Position numbers and translations under genes: made by a program. The notes beneath the pieces are model-generated. The model saw only the letters and a program-made list of their open reading frames with translations, was not told where the DNA came from and did not search any database. A DNA stretch of 64,000 nucleotides from Channallabes apus. Its lineage: Eukaryota; Chordata; Actinopteri; Siluriformes; Clariidae. Location: positions 2,964,847 through 3,028,846 of the forward strand of contig CM060107.1 of NCBI GenBank assembly GCA_030522415.1, written 5' to 3'. Positions 11,878 to 23,159 of this stretch are shown here, one piece after another. Every line of letters starts with the position of its first letter. Within the stretch, counting starts at the first letter, position 1.

Positions 11878-12637
11878 CAGAAACTCAAATGCACAGTTTG
11901 AAGTCTGAAGCCACCCTATTAACACACACTGGCAACACTTCCATATAGTCACATATATACTGTATATATTAACAATTTCTAGTTCTCACCTGTTTCTCAG
12001 CTCTTTCTGCTGAAACCGTTACAGCGTCGTGGCCTTTATGTTTATCCAACATGCACAAGGAGCAAATACAGGTTTGATCAGTACGGCAGTAGATCTTCAG
12101 CACTTCATCATGTTCAGAGCAGATCTTCTCTCGTAGTTTTAATGAAGCTTCTGTTAATTTATGTGTCTTAAATGCCGGAGACTCATAGTGAGGAGTAATA
12201 TGAGTTTCACAGTAAGAAGCCAGACACGTCAGACAGGACTTGACAGCTTTGTGTTTTCTCCCGGTGCAGAAATCACACTCCACATCTCCAGGTCCAGTGT
12301 AACAGTGAGCAGGAGAAGCTTCTTGGACTTCAGGCTTCTTCTTCAGTTTCTCCACCACTTCAGCCAGGATGTTGTTTCTGTAGAACAGGCCTTGGAGTGA
12401 AAGTGTCTCTGCACTGAGGACAGCTGTAGACGCCCTTCTGATCCTCCTGATCCCAGCAGCCATTAATACACACCTTACAGAAACTGTGACCACAGCGGAG
12501 AGCCACCGGATCCTTCAGGAGATCCAGACACACTGGACACATGAACTGATCCACTGAAAACTGATCTACTGAAATACTGGCCTCGGCCATTTTCCTGAAG
12601 TCACACACTGAGAGAGAGAGAGAGAGAAAGAGTGTAG

Positions 12638-12648
12638 GTTTCGTTTTC
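12638..12648 (-). promoter_or_regulatory. ISRE-like site upstream of TRIM copy A
   Basis: GTTTCGTTTTC on the plus strand, read as GAAAACGAAAC on the gene strand, fits the interferon-stimulated response element core GAAANNGAAA. It lies about 48 bp upstream of the start codon. It is identical in copy B. Confidence 0.55.
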
Positions 12649-14112
12649 TTTGACAATAACTTCCTGGTTCTGTGTGTGTGTAAGAGAGAGTGTGTGAGAG
12701 GAGGAGCTAAAATATAGAGAGTGGTTATGAATGCTCCTCTGTTAACTGTTTCATCACACTTTAGTCCATGAATATGTGGAGATGTAATTTTTTCCCGTAT
12801 CTACAAACAGGTGAAGTAATTATTTGGCTTTTTTAATGATGACATTTTAAACAGTTTATTTATTTATTTATGTTTATTTTTATAATTTTCTATTTTTCAC
12901 TACTTTTCCTTGCTCAGAGTAAAAGCTTCAATGTGGTGTGTATGTGAAACCCATAAAATAATGTATAGTGCACAAAATGCTTCGGCCAAATGTATTTAAT
13001 TTTTAAAAAAGAGAGAAAAATACTTACAGTATAGTTTTTGAAACATTTTTAAATGCTTGTTTCACATTCACATAATATTAACATTAGTAAAAGCAGCTAA
13101 AACATTATTCATTCAGTTAAGAATGTAAATAGTAGTTAATAACTGTATTGTTATTATGATTATATTTCTTGTCTGTCACTGTTTAACTGTAGTGAAGCAC
13201 TTTGAGCTCCATATTCTGTCTGAATAGAGTTATTCTAATGATTGTAGGTAAATAGACAGAGACAGATTGAGTCAGTAGTTTATCAGTACTGTGTTTAATG
13301 TGACGTGTCACTCCAGAGGTCTCCAAAGCTTTCTGTACTTCACTTTACTTAAGAATTGAGTAATATCACTTCACATTGAATTTAATAACATTAATAACTT
13401 TAATACACATTACAGCACATACTTACACTTACAGTCACGATACATGGAGCTGAGCTTCACCGTCCTCATTTAAAGCTCCGCCCACTCACTCTGTTACACT
13501 ACAGTATATCTTAAGAGTCTCCTTAGTGCGCTAAGAGTGTGTGTTATCGGGAAACCGGCCCAGATCAGCACATCTAGCATCAACAACCATGCCGCTCTCA
13601 AAGTGACGCTCGGTTGGCTGGTTAGATATTTGCTTTAACAAGCAGTTGACCAGGTGTACCTAATGAAGAAACAAAACAAAAACAACAATCACTGAAATGT
13701 ACACAGCGTTTCTGGTTTTATTTTTTCCGAAGTCTTTGTTTAAAACACGCTGCAAACCGTCCTGTGAACCAGCAGTTAACATACAGGTAAAGTTGCCCTG
13801 CTTTAGTGTATAATAGTTGACTCAGCACTCGGAGCTGTGTGTACAGAAGTATAAACCAGGAGGGAAGTTAAAGCGAGAACCCACATTGCTGCCCCTCTGT
13901 GTCCTACAAGACTCATACAAAATGCTTTAGTCTGTGATTGTAGTTTAAAATGGAAGATAATAGAGAACTGTATCACATGTGCATTAACTGTTAAAGGGGG
14001 GTTGTTGCTATTTCTATAGTTATAGTGCAATCACTTCTGGGAAATATTCATAAACAATATATTTTTAGGTAAATCCGAGACACGTCTTTGTGTTCTTTTC
14101 GGCCAGCAATAT

Positions 14113-14217
14113 CAAGTCAAGTCAAGTCAACTTTTATTGTCATTCCAACCATATACAGTTCAGTACACAGTGAAATGAAACAAAGTTCCTCCAGGACCAA
14201 CGTGCTACTGTACATGC
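14113..14217 (-). mobile_element. non-LTR retrotransposon 3' tail (copy A)
   Basis: The tandem 'tcaag' units followed by 'cttttattgtcattccaacc' are the reverse complement of a LINE-type 3' end with a short tandem tail. It has a counterpart near 58604-58703 in copy B. I cannot name the family. Confidence 0.55.
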
Positions 14218-14885
14218 ATGCAACAACATAATTTAACTCAAGGATGGGGGGTAATGATTTCTTCACATTTTACATCAGTACTAATTTGCAATTGTTCACC
14301 TGTATACAGTGTCTGTAAAATCTTATTTTATTATTTTATATTCAATACTGTACAATATTTAAAATGTAAATATTCATGTATTGTAGATAACAAGCATTAT
14401 AACACCACAAACCCGCAGACACCCTCACACATGGTTGCTAGGCGACGCTGCAAAGGAGGTGTTCAGGAGGACTGTAGGCTTTCTGGATTCAGCATGTGGT
14501 GTGTGTGGACATTTAGGTAACACCAGCTATAGAGCGAGTCACACTGAGGGACCAAGAGTGTGTGAACAGAAAAGAGAAAAGAAGTGTTGAAAACAATCTG
14601 CACCACATCAGGCTTCCGTATATAAACACTAAACTTGGTGGGTCTTAACATCCTCAAAACCACCAAATACAGGTGTGAAAAACTATTTGCCCCCCTCCTG
14701 ATTTCTTATTCTTTTGCATGTTTGTCACACAAAATGTTTCTGATCATCAAACACATTTAACTATTAGTCAAAGATATCACAAGTAAACACAAAATGCAGT
14801 TTTTAAATGAGGGGTTTTATTATTTAGGGAGAAAAAACATCCAAACCTACATGGCCCTGTGTGAAAAAGTATTTGCCCCCTGAAC

Positions 14886-16880
14886 CTAATAACTGGTTGG
14901 GCCACCCTTAGCAGCAATAACTGCAATCAAGAGTTTGCGATAACTTGCAACGAGTCTTTTACAGTGCTCTGGAGGAATTTTGGCCCACTCATCTTTGCAG
15001 AATTGTTGTAATTCAGCTTTATTTGAGGGTTTTCTAGCATGAACCGCCTTTTTAAGGTCATGCCACAACATCTCAATAGGATTCAGGTCAGGACTTTGAC
15101 TAGGCCACTCCAAAGTCTTCATTTTGTTTTTCTTCAGCCATTCAGAGTTGGATTTTCTGGTGTGTTTTGGGTCATTGTCCTGCTGCAGCACCGAAGATCA
15201 CTTCAGCTTGAGTTGACGAACAGATGGCCGGACATTCTCCTTCAGGATTTTTTGGTAGACAGTAGAATTAATTCAATTCAATTCAATTCAGTTTTATTTC
15301 TATAGCGCTTTTAACAATTGACATTGTCTCAAAACAGCTTTACACAATCAAAAGAATTATTTAAGTTTGTATGGAATGTGAATGTGTATGAATCAAAATG
15401 TTCAGATATTCCCTGGCGAGCAAGCCCGAGGGCGACAGTGGCAAGGAAAAACTCCCTGAGACGGTAATAGGAAGAAACCTTGAGAGGAACCAGACTCGAC
15501 AGGGAACCCATCCTCATCTGGGTGAAACAGATAGCAGGAAATGATCTGCATTTATACAGTGTTAAGTGTTAGGTTCAGCTATAATAGTTGATGTTAATTG
15601 ATGTTATAATACTTGATGTAAAATGGAGTCCAGTTGGATGTAGTTATTCGAGACTCAGATAGACTTGTAGAAAGTTCCAGTCCTGAACTATCGAATTGTC
15701 AAGTCCTCAGAGAAACAGCTGACCACACCAGTCGAGGCCAGAACCATCTTCTAAGTATAGAGAATCATCCCCAGACACCAGACGCATCCTAAAGAGACAC
15801 ACGGGGCATCCATGCGATGAGACCTCCAACCAGAAACCGGGCACCAGGATGGATCAGACAGGTCCGGGGGGCAGAGGGAGTCTGGATCACTGGCAGCTCA
15901 GGAACCACATGTGTAGCTCGACAGAGAGAGAGAGAGAGAAAGAGTGAAAGGGGGAGACAGGGGGAGAGAGGAAAGAGAAAGAGGGGGAGGAAGCGAAGAG
16001 GAGGAGAGATTGCAATTAGGTATGGTCACAGTCACAATGTCTAATGTGAATGTATATTTACTGTAGAGTGCAAGCAGGGACTCCGGCAGGATTAACTATG
16101 ACAGCATAACTAAAAGGGAGAGCCAGAAGGAAACACAAACATGAGGGCTCCCTGAGATGTAAAGCAAACAATCACCTCACCGTCAACAAACCTGAGTGAT
16201 CAAATGAGACTGAGGAAGACTGTCATGGAAGACATGGAATTAATGGTTCCATCTACCACAGCAAGCCTTCCAGGTCCTGAAGCAGCAAAATAACACCAGA
16301 CCATCACACTACCACCACCATATTTTACTGATGGTATGATGTTCTTTATCTGAAATGCTGTGTTACTTTTATGCCAGATGTAACGGGACACGCACCTTCC
16401 AAAAAGTTCAACTTTTGTCTCATTGGTCCACAAGGTATTTTCCCAATAGTCTTGGCAATCATTGAGATGCTTTTTAGCAAAATTGAGACGAGCCTTAATG
16501 TTCTTTTTGCTTAAAAGTGGTTTGCGCCTTGGAAATCTGCCATGCAGGCCGTTTTTGCCCAGTCTCTTTCTTATGGTGGAGTCGTGAACACTGACCTTAA
16601 TTGAGGCAAGTGAGGCCTGCAGTTCTTTAGATGTTGTCCTGGGGTCTTTTGTGGCCTCTCGGATGAGTTGTCTCTGTGCTCTTGGGGTAATTTTGGTCGG
16701 CCGGCCACTCCTGGGAAGGTTCACCACTGTTCCATGTTTTTGCCATTTGTGGATAATGGCTCTCACTGTGGTTCGCTGGAGTCCCAAAGCTTTAGAAATG
16801 GCTTTATAACCTTTACCAGAGTGATAGATCTCAATTACTTTTGTTCTCATTTGTTCCTGAATTTCTTTGGATCTTGGCAT
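14886..16880 (-). pseudogene. Tc1 transposase, interrupted
   Basis: The N-terminal half starts at the ATG at 16880 ('MPRSKEIQEQMRTK') with the paired helix-turn-helix DNA-binding region and a 'GRPTKITP' AT-hook-like linker. The C-terminal third is at 14886-15267 with 'QQDNDPKHT' and '[15 protein letters not shown]'. The LINE fragment separates the halves. The first catalytic Asp is Asn here ('LWTNETK'), whereas the copy at 29764 has 'LWTDETK'. The copy therefore has a catalytic substitution as well as the insertion. Confidence 0.9.
15273..16236 (-). mobile_element. 5'-truncated LINE 3' end inserted in Tc1
   Basis: It is flanked by the 8-bp direct repeat GAATTAAT (15265-15272 and 16237-16244). 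On the minus strand it ends '...gcgctatagaaataaaac' plus TGAAT-type tandem units, matching the 3' end of the LINE at 33755-38827 ('gggttccctgt...gagtctggttcctctcaagg'). The same fragment type occurs at 31001/41105 and 62731. No coding sequence is included. Confidence 0.85.
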
Positions 16881-17259
16881 GATGTCTAGCTTTTCAGGTG
16901 CTTTTGGTCTACTTCTCTGTGTCAGGTAGCTCCTATTTAAGTGATTTCTTGATTGAAACATGTGTGGCAGTAATCAGGCCTGGGGGTGACTACAGAAATT
17001 GAACTCAGGTGTGATAAACTACAGTTAAGTTATTTTTTAACAAGGGGGGCAATCACTTTTTCACACAGGGCCATGTAGATTTTGAGTTTTTTTTCTCCCT
17101 TAATAACATAAACCTTCATTTAAAAACTGCATTTTGTGTTTAATTATGTTATCTTTGACTAATAGTTAACGTTTTTTGATGAGCAGAAACATTTAAATGT
17201 GACAAACATGCAAAAGAATAAGAAATCAGGAAGGGGGCAAATAGTTTTTCACACCACTG

Positions 17260-17387
17260 TATAACATGCATGAGATCTTCATCCTGGCTTTTATTCCAAG
17301 AGACGAATAGGAAGAGAAATAGGAAATGCTGACGTGTCACTGCAGAATCTAAGAAGAACATTTCTGGACAATTTGTAAATTTCTGGA
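17260..17387. other. spacer between Tc1 and Gypsy-1
   Basis: The phrase 'agatcttcatcctggctttt...attccaagag' resembles a stretch at 23795-23900, so it may be an unnamed dispersed repeat. No gene is seen. Confidence 0.4.
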
Positions 17388-17928
17388 TTTCATTCTTTCC
17401 CCTGTAAAGTTGGACGCAGACGCAGGTTGGTCAGAGTTCAAATGTCTTTTATTTATGATAAGCAAAATAAACAACAAAAAAAGGCTCCTCGATGAGCTGG
17501 GTCTGCAGCTGGGCTCTCGGAATGCTCGGGTCAAAAAACTCTCTCCTTGAAACAACACAAAAAACACACGGTTTGATTCGTCTCAGTCACTCACGCTTGG
17601 CTGAATCACCTTCAGCCGGAAACTAGACGTAATCCTCGAAAGTAGACGCTTCAACCTGCTCTGCAGACTCTGATCAATTCTGAGGGAAGGGCAGACACAC
17701 ATGAGATCAGGGGACATGGAAAAGTTGCACAACAGTGAACAGACAAAGGACTATCGGTTCAGCATGACTTATATAGCGAGACACACAAGGGTAGACAGGT
17801 GGCGGTGATTTCGTGCTGATGACACTACAGGGAGACATTTACACGCAGACACATTAGGGGGCGACAAGGCTCAGTAATCCGGTGACCTTGACCTACTCCT
17901 CCCGGGCTGTGGTGACGGCGATGTTACA
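17388..17928 (-). repeat. Gypsy-1 3' LTR
   Basis: On the minus strand it begins TGTAACATCGCC and ends AATGAAA, where the other LTR ends AATGACA. The last CA has mutated, which is why the boundary is hidden until the target duplication is used. Confidence 0.8.
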
Positions 17929-17929
17929 G

Positions 17930-20900
17930 TACCCCTGCCCCCAGGACCGGCAAACAGAGGGGGGTGCGAGCGCGCGCCCCGCATGACCGGGTGGTGTGGG
18001 AACCCACTGGCCTGATGGATTTGCATTTGCCGGCGGGCGGGTCGACCCGGAGGTCGTGGGGCCGGGCGATCCGGCCGAGCTTGGAGGAATTCGTCTATGA
18101 GTTGTTTACTTACTATGTCTCGGGCCGGGACCCAGCTCCTTTCCTCCGGGCCATACCCAGGTTCGGTGATGCCTTCATCCAGGGGTCCCGAGATCGCTGG
18201 CCTGAGAAGGGAAACGTGAAACACAGGGTGAATTTTCATGTGGCGTGGGAGTTGGAGCTTGTACGTGATGGGGTTTACTTGTGCAAGAATGGGGAAGGGT
18301 CCGATGTATCTGGGTGTTATTTTTCTGCAAGGGAGGTTCAGGTGGAGGTCCCATGTCGGGAGCCATACTTACATGGTAGCCCGACGTTAGGCTAACAGTG
18401 GTTCCCAATTTCTGGAAAAAAGCTTTCCAAATCCTAGTGATGAATTGGGGACCACGATCGGAAACAATATACTCGGGTATACCGTAGTAACGAAACACCG
18501 ATTCGAACAGGGATTTCTGCCACCTGGAGGGCTGATGGGAGAGAGCTAAATGGCAGGAACCGACTTCCCTTAGAAAATCGGTGGTTGTGTACCCTTTAGA
18601 CACTGGCAGATTCGTCACAAAGTCCACAGCGATATGGGACCACGGTCTGTTGGGTGTGGGCAGGGGCATTAATTTACCAGCTGGCAACCTACGGGGTTGC
18701 TGCACACGTTGCACAAGACAAAACAACTGTTCTCACTGATTCCCGCAACTTTGGCCACCAGAACTTTGGTTCTATGAGGTGGATGGTACGTGACACGCCG
18801 GGATGACCAGATGAAAGGCTCGTATGAGCCGCGATCGTCACTCGTTCGCGTAGTGGCTCCGGAACGTATGTTAGATTCGGAGGGCACTCCCTTGGCGCGG
18901 GGTGGGACCGCGCCATCTGGGCTTTCTCCGAATCGATGTCCTATACGATCGGGGACACCACGAGTGCTGATGGCAAGATGGTTTTCGGGTTGTTGTTTTG
19001 ACCCGGCGCCGGATAGTAGCGGGATAACGCATCTGCTTTTTTATTGCGTGAGCCGGGGCGATACGTAATCAAAAAGTGGAGGCGTGTGAAGAACAGCGCC
19101 CATCGGGCTTGAGGAGAGTTTAGTCTTTTGGCTTGCTGTATGTATTCTAAATTCCGATGGTCGGTGAGTACTGTAAAAGGATATTTAGCTCCCTCCAACC
19201 AATGCCGCCACTCCTCTAACGCCGCTTTTACTGCGAGCAGTTCTCTATTACCAATATCATAGTTGCGCTCGGCCTGATTTAATTTCCTAGAAAAAAAAGC
19301 GCAGGGGTGGAGTTTTTCTGGGTTGCCATGACGTTGTGACAGCACCGCTCCCAGTCCCACCTCCGACGCGTTGACCTCGACTATGAAGGGCTTTTCAGGG
19401 TCCGGTAGTGTTAGAATAGGCGCAGAAGTGAAAGCTTGTTTTAGCCGCCGAAACGCCTCGCGTGCTTCCGGCGGGAACTCGCGTAAGTGCTGTGGTTTCC
19501 CTCTTAATAAACTTGTGAGTGGTGCTGCCACTGAACTGAAGCCCCGAATAAAACGTCTATTGAAGTTGGCGAACCCAAGAAAACTCTGTAGTGCCTTAAC
19601 TGTCTTGGGTTCCAGCCATTGTTGTACCGCCGTGACCTTGGTCGCCTCCATCTCAACCCCCTGGGGTCCTATGCGATAGCCGAGAAATTAAATCTCCCGT
19701 TGAAGAAAATCACATTTCTCCGCCTTCGCATACAACCCGTGTTCGCGCAACCGACGAAGGATGGCGGTTACATGTTCGACATGTTCCCGATATGACGGCA
19801 AATATACCAAGATATCATCTAGATATACTATAACATAACGGTTCAACATATGTCGAACCACATTGTTCATGAACCCCTGAAACACTGCAGATGCGTTCAC
19901 CAGCCCATACGCCATCACGTTGTATTGGTAATGTCCGGATGTGGTGCTAAACGCAGTCTTCCATTCATCACCTGCGCGAATCCGCACTAAATTATGCGGA
20001 GGTCGAGTTTAGTAAAGATAGAATCGCCTCGGAGTTGATCGATAGCGGCCGGAACCAGGGGCAGCGGGTGCTTGTACTTTATTGTAATTTGATTTAGACC
20101 TCTATAATCAATACAGGGCCTAAGACCCCAACTGTTTTTTCTATTAAAAAAAACCCTGCCGAGGTGGGCGACGTGGACCTGCTGATGAGCCGCTGCCGGA
20201 GAGCCTCACTCACGTATTCCTCCATTGCCCGTGTCTCTACCGCGGACAATGGATAAACGCGTGAGCACGGTGGTGTTTTCCCCGGCATGAGCTCAATCGC
20301 GCAGCCCCACGGATGGTGAGGGGGAAGTCGTGCAGCGGCCCTAACACTAAACACATCTTGAAATGCCTGGTACTCAGATGGCACAGTGAGTGATACTTGG
20401 GCGCTTGAACTTTCAATAGTGGTGGTTTGGACCACCAACATGGGTGGTTTACATTCTTTGGCGCATCGAGGTGCCCATGATGTGATGCGTGAGTATGCCC
20501 AATTGAAATTCGGGTTATGAGAGCAGAGCCATGGGAGGCCGAGCACGACGGCTTGGTCCGCCTGAGGAAGAACAAAGAATTTTAGTGCCTCAGTGTGACC
20601 GGGGAAAGTTAACCGTAGGGGGGCGCGGAAAGAAATTCAATAGGCGATTGTTTTAGTTTCAGGCCATCTAGAGCTTTAATCGAGATCGGGTATGGAAGCT
20701 TCGACATAGGAGCTCGGAGCGAGGAAAGAAGAGCGGAGGAGATGAAATTGCCAGCCGAACCAGAATCTATAAGGGGAAAGACAGACACAGTATAATCATT
20801 AAAAGTTAGTTTGGCTTTTAAACAAAAAGGGTAATGTTTGCGGGGAGGTGTGTGGGAGATTACATTCAGGAGAGGACAGGTGCTGATCTTATGTGCCCCC

Positions 20901-21060
20901 CCCCGCAGTATAGACACAGCCCGGGTGACATCCTTCGCTGCCGCTCCTGAGCCGATAGGTGGGACGTGCCGATCTCCATGGGTTCGGGGCGGGGACTTTC
21001 GCGTGGGTCGTTGGGGGACTTGCTGAGGCTCTCGCGGCGGGTTGGTTCCGGCCTTGTCAT
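17930..21060 (-). pseudogene. Gypsy-1 pol remnants (PR-RT-RH-IN-chromodomain)
   Basis: Pieces in minus-strand order: zinc knuckle 'CLYCGGGH' near 20900; protease 'PLIDSGSAGNFIS' near 20750; RT start at 20094-20546 ('[19 protein letters not shown]') and the catalytic '[10 protein letters not shown]' near 19810; RNase H at 18941-19651 ('[16 protein letters not shown]', 'LTDHRNLEY'); integrase zinc finger at 18689-18916 and core at 18175-18726 ('[13 protein letters not shown]', '[10 protein letters not shown]'). The catalytic Glu region of integrase is deleted after 'SGYH'. A chromodomain tail ('[16 protein letters not shown]') remains near 18150. Several frameshifts and a stop at about 19688 make it non-functional. 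Confidence 0.9.
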
Positions 21061-21084
21061 GGTGGTCGTAGCAGGGCTGTTTCT

Positions 21085-21789
21085 TCACTGACCACGGAGG
21101 TGCTGGTCCAGCTTAATCGCCAGGTCTATGCTTACATCCAGGGACAGGCCCGCTTCACGACAGGCGAGTTCGAGTTGTAACTCAGACTGGAGGCCGTCCC
21201 GGAACCTGGCTAGCAGACTTCGCTCACACCAGCCGCTCTCCGCGGTCAGGATGCAGAACCACACTGCGTAGTCGGCAACGGTTTGGGTTCCCTGCTTCAG
21301 CCTCAGCAGTTGTTGTTCCCCGGATTTGCCGTGGTCTGGCTGATCAAACACCGCGCGGAAGTCCCTGAGGAACTGGTCGAAATTGTGGAGCACGTCCCCT
21401 CCGTTGCTCCATACGGCCGCCGCCCAATCCATCGCCGGGCCTGTGAGCTGCTGGATAACAAAACTGACCTTCTTCTTATACACGAGGTCCGGGAAGTCGG
21501 CGAGATACAGCTCACAGGCTAGGAGAAAACGCTTACATCCTTCCGGATTCCCTGCGTCGCGTTCCGGGGGGGCGGCGCGGGGTGGTGCGGCGGCGTGCGG
21601 CTGAGGAGCGGCAGACTCGGACTGTGTCCACCTGAACGCCATCCGTTCCAGGCTGGCGGCCATGTCGTTAACGGCTCGGGCTAAGCTGTCTATTTGCCCC
21701 TGCTGTCGGATGATGTTGCCCAGCGTGGGGGTCTCGTCGTCAGGCAGGGGGACTCCTGCTGCATCCGGCATGGTCTGTTCATCTGTCAT
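21085..21789 (-). pseudogene. Gypsy-1 gag (truncated frame)
   Basis: The ATG at 21789 lies in the last bases of the 5' LTR and opens 'MTDEQTMPDAAG'. A retrotransposon-gag domain follows ('CKRFLLACELYLADFP', 'LTGPAMDWAAAVW', 'FRAVFDQPDHG'). About 235 codons are open before a stop. The expected nucleocapsid zinc knuckle is found in a different frame downstream, so gag is frameshifted. It would assemble the particle and bind RNA. This domain arrangement is that of the Tf1/sushi group from which RTL/PEG10-type genes descend. Confidence 0.8.
21773..21781 (-). promoter_or_regulatory. Gypsy-1 putative self-primed primer-binding site
   Basis: On the minus strand the bases just after the 5' LTR read TGAACAGAC. 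This is the exact complement of GTCTGTTCA inside the LTR (22135-22143 on the plus strand). No tRNA-type TGG start is present at the LTR edge. Self-priming of this kind is known for Tf1 and proposed for the vertebrate Tf1/sushi group. Confidence 0.55.
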
Positions 21790-22333
21790 TCTTTCCCCTG
21801 TAAAGTTGGACGCAGACGCAGGTTGGTCAGAGTTCAAATGTCTTTCTTTCTTTATGATAAGCAAAATAATCAACAAAAAAAGGCTCCTCGATGAGCTGGG
21901 TCTGCAGACGGGCTCTCGGAATGCTCGGGTGAAAAAACTCTCTCCTTGAAACAACACAAAAAACACACGGTTTGATTCGTCTCAGTCACTCACGCTTGGC
22001 CTAATCACTTTCAGCCGGAAACTAGACGTAATCCTCAAAAGTAGACGCTTCAACCCGCTCTGCAGACTCTGATCAATTCTGAGGGAAGGGCAGACACACA
22101 TGAGATCAGGGGACATGGAAAAGGTGCACAACAGTGAACAGACAAAGGACTATTGTTTCAGCCTGGCTTATATAGCGAGACACACAAGGGTAGAAAGGTG
22201 GCGGTGATTTCGTGCTGATGACACTACAGGGAGACATTTACACGCAGACACACTAGGGGGCGACAAGGTGTCTGCTCAGTAATCCGGTGACCTTGACCTT
22301 CTCCTCCCGGGCTGTGGTGACGGCGATGTTACA
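21784..22333 (-). repeat. Gypsy-1 5' LTR
   Basis: It begins TGTAACATCGCC and ends GAATGACA on the minus strand. It has a TATATAAG box at about 22167-22174 (minus), 31 nt upstream of the segment at 22143 that is complementary to the primer-binding site. This places the likely transcript start at the primer segment. Confidence 0.85.
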
Positions 22334-22650
22334 CTGGATGTCTTATTTTTTTTTCAAAACAAAATTGTAGTCTTTTTATTTTAGATGTGACTCTGTGTGC
22401 ATATTAACACACAATGAAAAAATATCTCTCGGATTCTTGGGAATTGTTTTATAGTATGAGAAATAAAGTAAAACCAAAGCTTGAAAACATTTGTTTTGTT
22501 ACATCACCAACAGCAACTGACTATTTTATGTAGCTTTTTTTTTATTTCTGTTTCACTGTTTTTATTCATAAATCTATTTATCAATACATAAACCATGGAG
22601 TGACATCTCATTTGTCACAAATCACTTGAATTGAATCTATATACTGTCTG

Positions 22651-22653
<3 letters not shown>

Positions 22654-22727
<74 letters not shown>

Positions 22728-22728
22728 G
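22654..22728. repeat. (TCTA)n microsatellite
   Basis: About 18 tandem tetranucleotide units, uninterrupted. Confidence 0.95.
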
Positions 22729-22895
22729 TATCAAGGGGTTGATTCCGCATTATTGTAATTAAGTCTATACTCAGTTTAAAAGATTCGGCAATAAATCGTT
22801 GATGTACTGTAATAATGACATTAATAATCACAGTTATATACAGACAGACCTTAGTTACATTATATTATAACAGGAGTTATAACACAATCCAAAAA

Positions 22896-22901
<6 letters not shown>

Positions 22902-22957
<56 letters not shown>
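22902..22957. repeat. (TA)n microsatellite
   Basis: A long TA run. Confidence 0.95.
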
Positions 22958-22961
<4 letters not shown>

Positions 22962-23114
22962 ATTTAATATAATTTAAATATTATGTTGTGTTTATGTGTG
23001 ATTTGTTTATTTTGTTATGCTAAAAGTCCTGATTCTGTAGGTTTACATCAAACTAAAAGTGTAATCTGTAAATGTACTGATGGGCTATACATTACTGATC
23101 AATGTATATGATAC

Positions 23115-23116
<2 letters not shown>

Positions 23117-23155
<39 letters not shown>
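23117..23155. repeat. (AAT)n microsatellite
   Basis: About 12 AAT units. Confidence 0.9.

Positions 23156-23159
<4 letters not shown>

Larger units (their letters stand above)
7620..12590 (-). pseudogene. TRIM gene copy A (RING/B-box/PRY-SPRY), inactivated
   Basis: This has the same exon layout as the intact copy at 52001-57074: RING/B-box exon 11990-12590, coiled-coil exons 9518-9613 and 9132-9365, linker exons 8831-9002 and 8551-8610, and PRY-SPRY exon 7620-8084. Splice sites match those of copy B. Two lesions break it. A 2-bp deletion near 12375 shifts the frame just after the RING domain (601 bp against 603 bp in copy B). A deletion of about 85 bp near 7770-7790 removes part of SPRY and shifts the frame. 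A truncated RING-only protein is still possible but unlikely to be functional. If the RING frameshift is an assembly error, the SPRY deletion would still stand. Confidence 0.88.
7311..14632. repeat. segmental duplication, copy A (7.3 kb, direct)
   Basis: The sequence from 'ggtcagtt' at 7311 to the 'cttccgtat' region near 14632 is repeated in the same orientation at 51804-59117, with an offset of about 44.49 kb at both ends. Differences are scattered substitutions and small indels. Copy A has 86 extra bp near 7340-7430, a 2-bp loss in the TRIM RING exon and a loss of about 85 bp in the SPRY exon. Introns and inserted repeats (solo LTR, L2 tail, Tc1 end) are shared, so they predate the duplication. 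Confidence 0.95.
14670..17259 (-). mobile_element. Tc1 transposon with long inverted repeats, split by a LINE fragment
   Basis: The ends read CAGGTGTGAAAAAC and, on the other strand, CAGTGGTGTGAAAAAC. TA lies on each side (14668-14669 and 17260-17261). Roughly 210 bp at each end are inverted repeats, with the 'gtgtgaaaaa' and 'tttgcccc' motif repeated at the inner end, an IR/DR layout as in Sleeping Beauty-type elements. Without the LINE insertion (15273-16236) it would be about 1.6 kb, normal for Tc1. Confidence 0.9.
17388..22333 (-). mobile_element. Gypsy-1: chromodomain-type Ty3/Gypsy retrotransposon with both LTRs
   Basis: Two direct LTRs (17388-17928 and 21784-22333) are flanked by the 5-bp target duplication CTGGA (17383-17387 and 22334-22338), the usual Gypsy size. 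Reading on the minus strand the order is gag, zinc knuckle, protease, RT, RNase H, integrase and a chromodomain trace. A polypurine tract ('ctgggggcaggggtac') precedes the 3' LTR. The LTRs differ at a modest number of positions plus small indels, so the insertion is not very recent. All pol parts carry frameshifts or stops and integrase has a deletion. Confidence 0.9.

Noticed and set aside
12591..12656. Upstream start for TRIM copy A
   Set aside because: The extension encodes a serine/leucine run from a CT repeat. The ATG at 12590 matches the usual finTRIM N-terminus.
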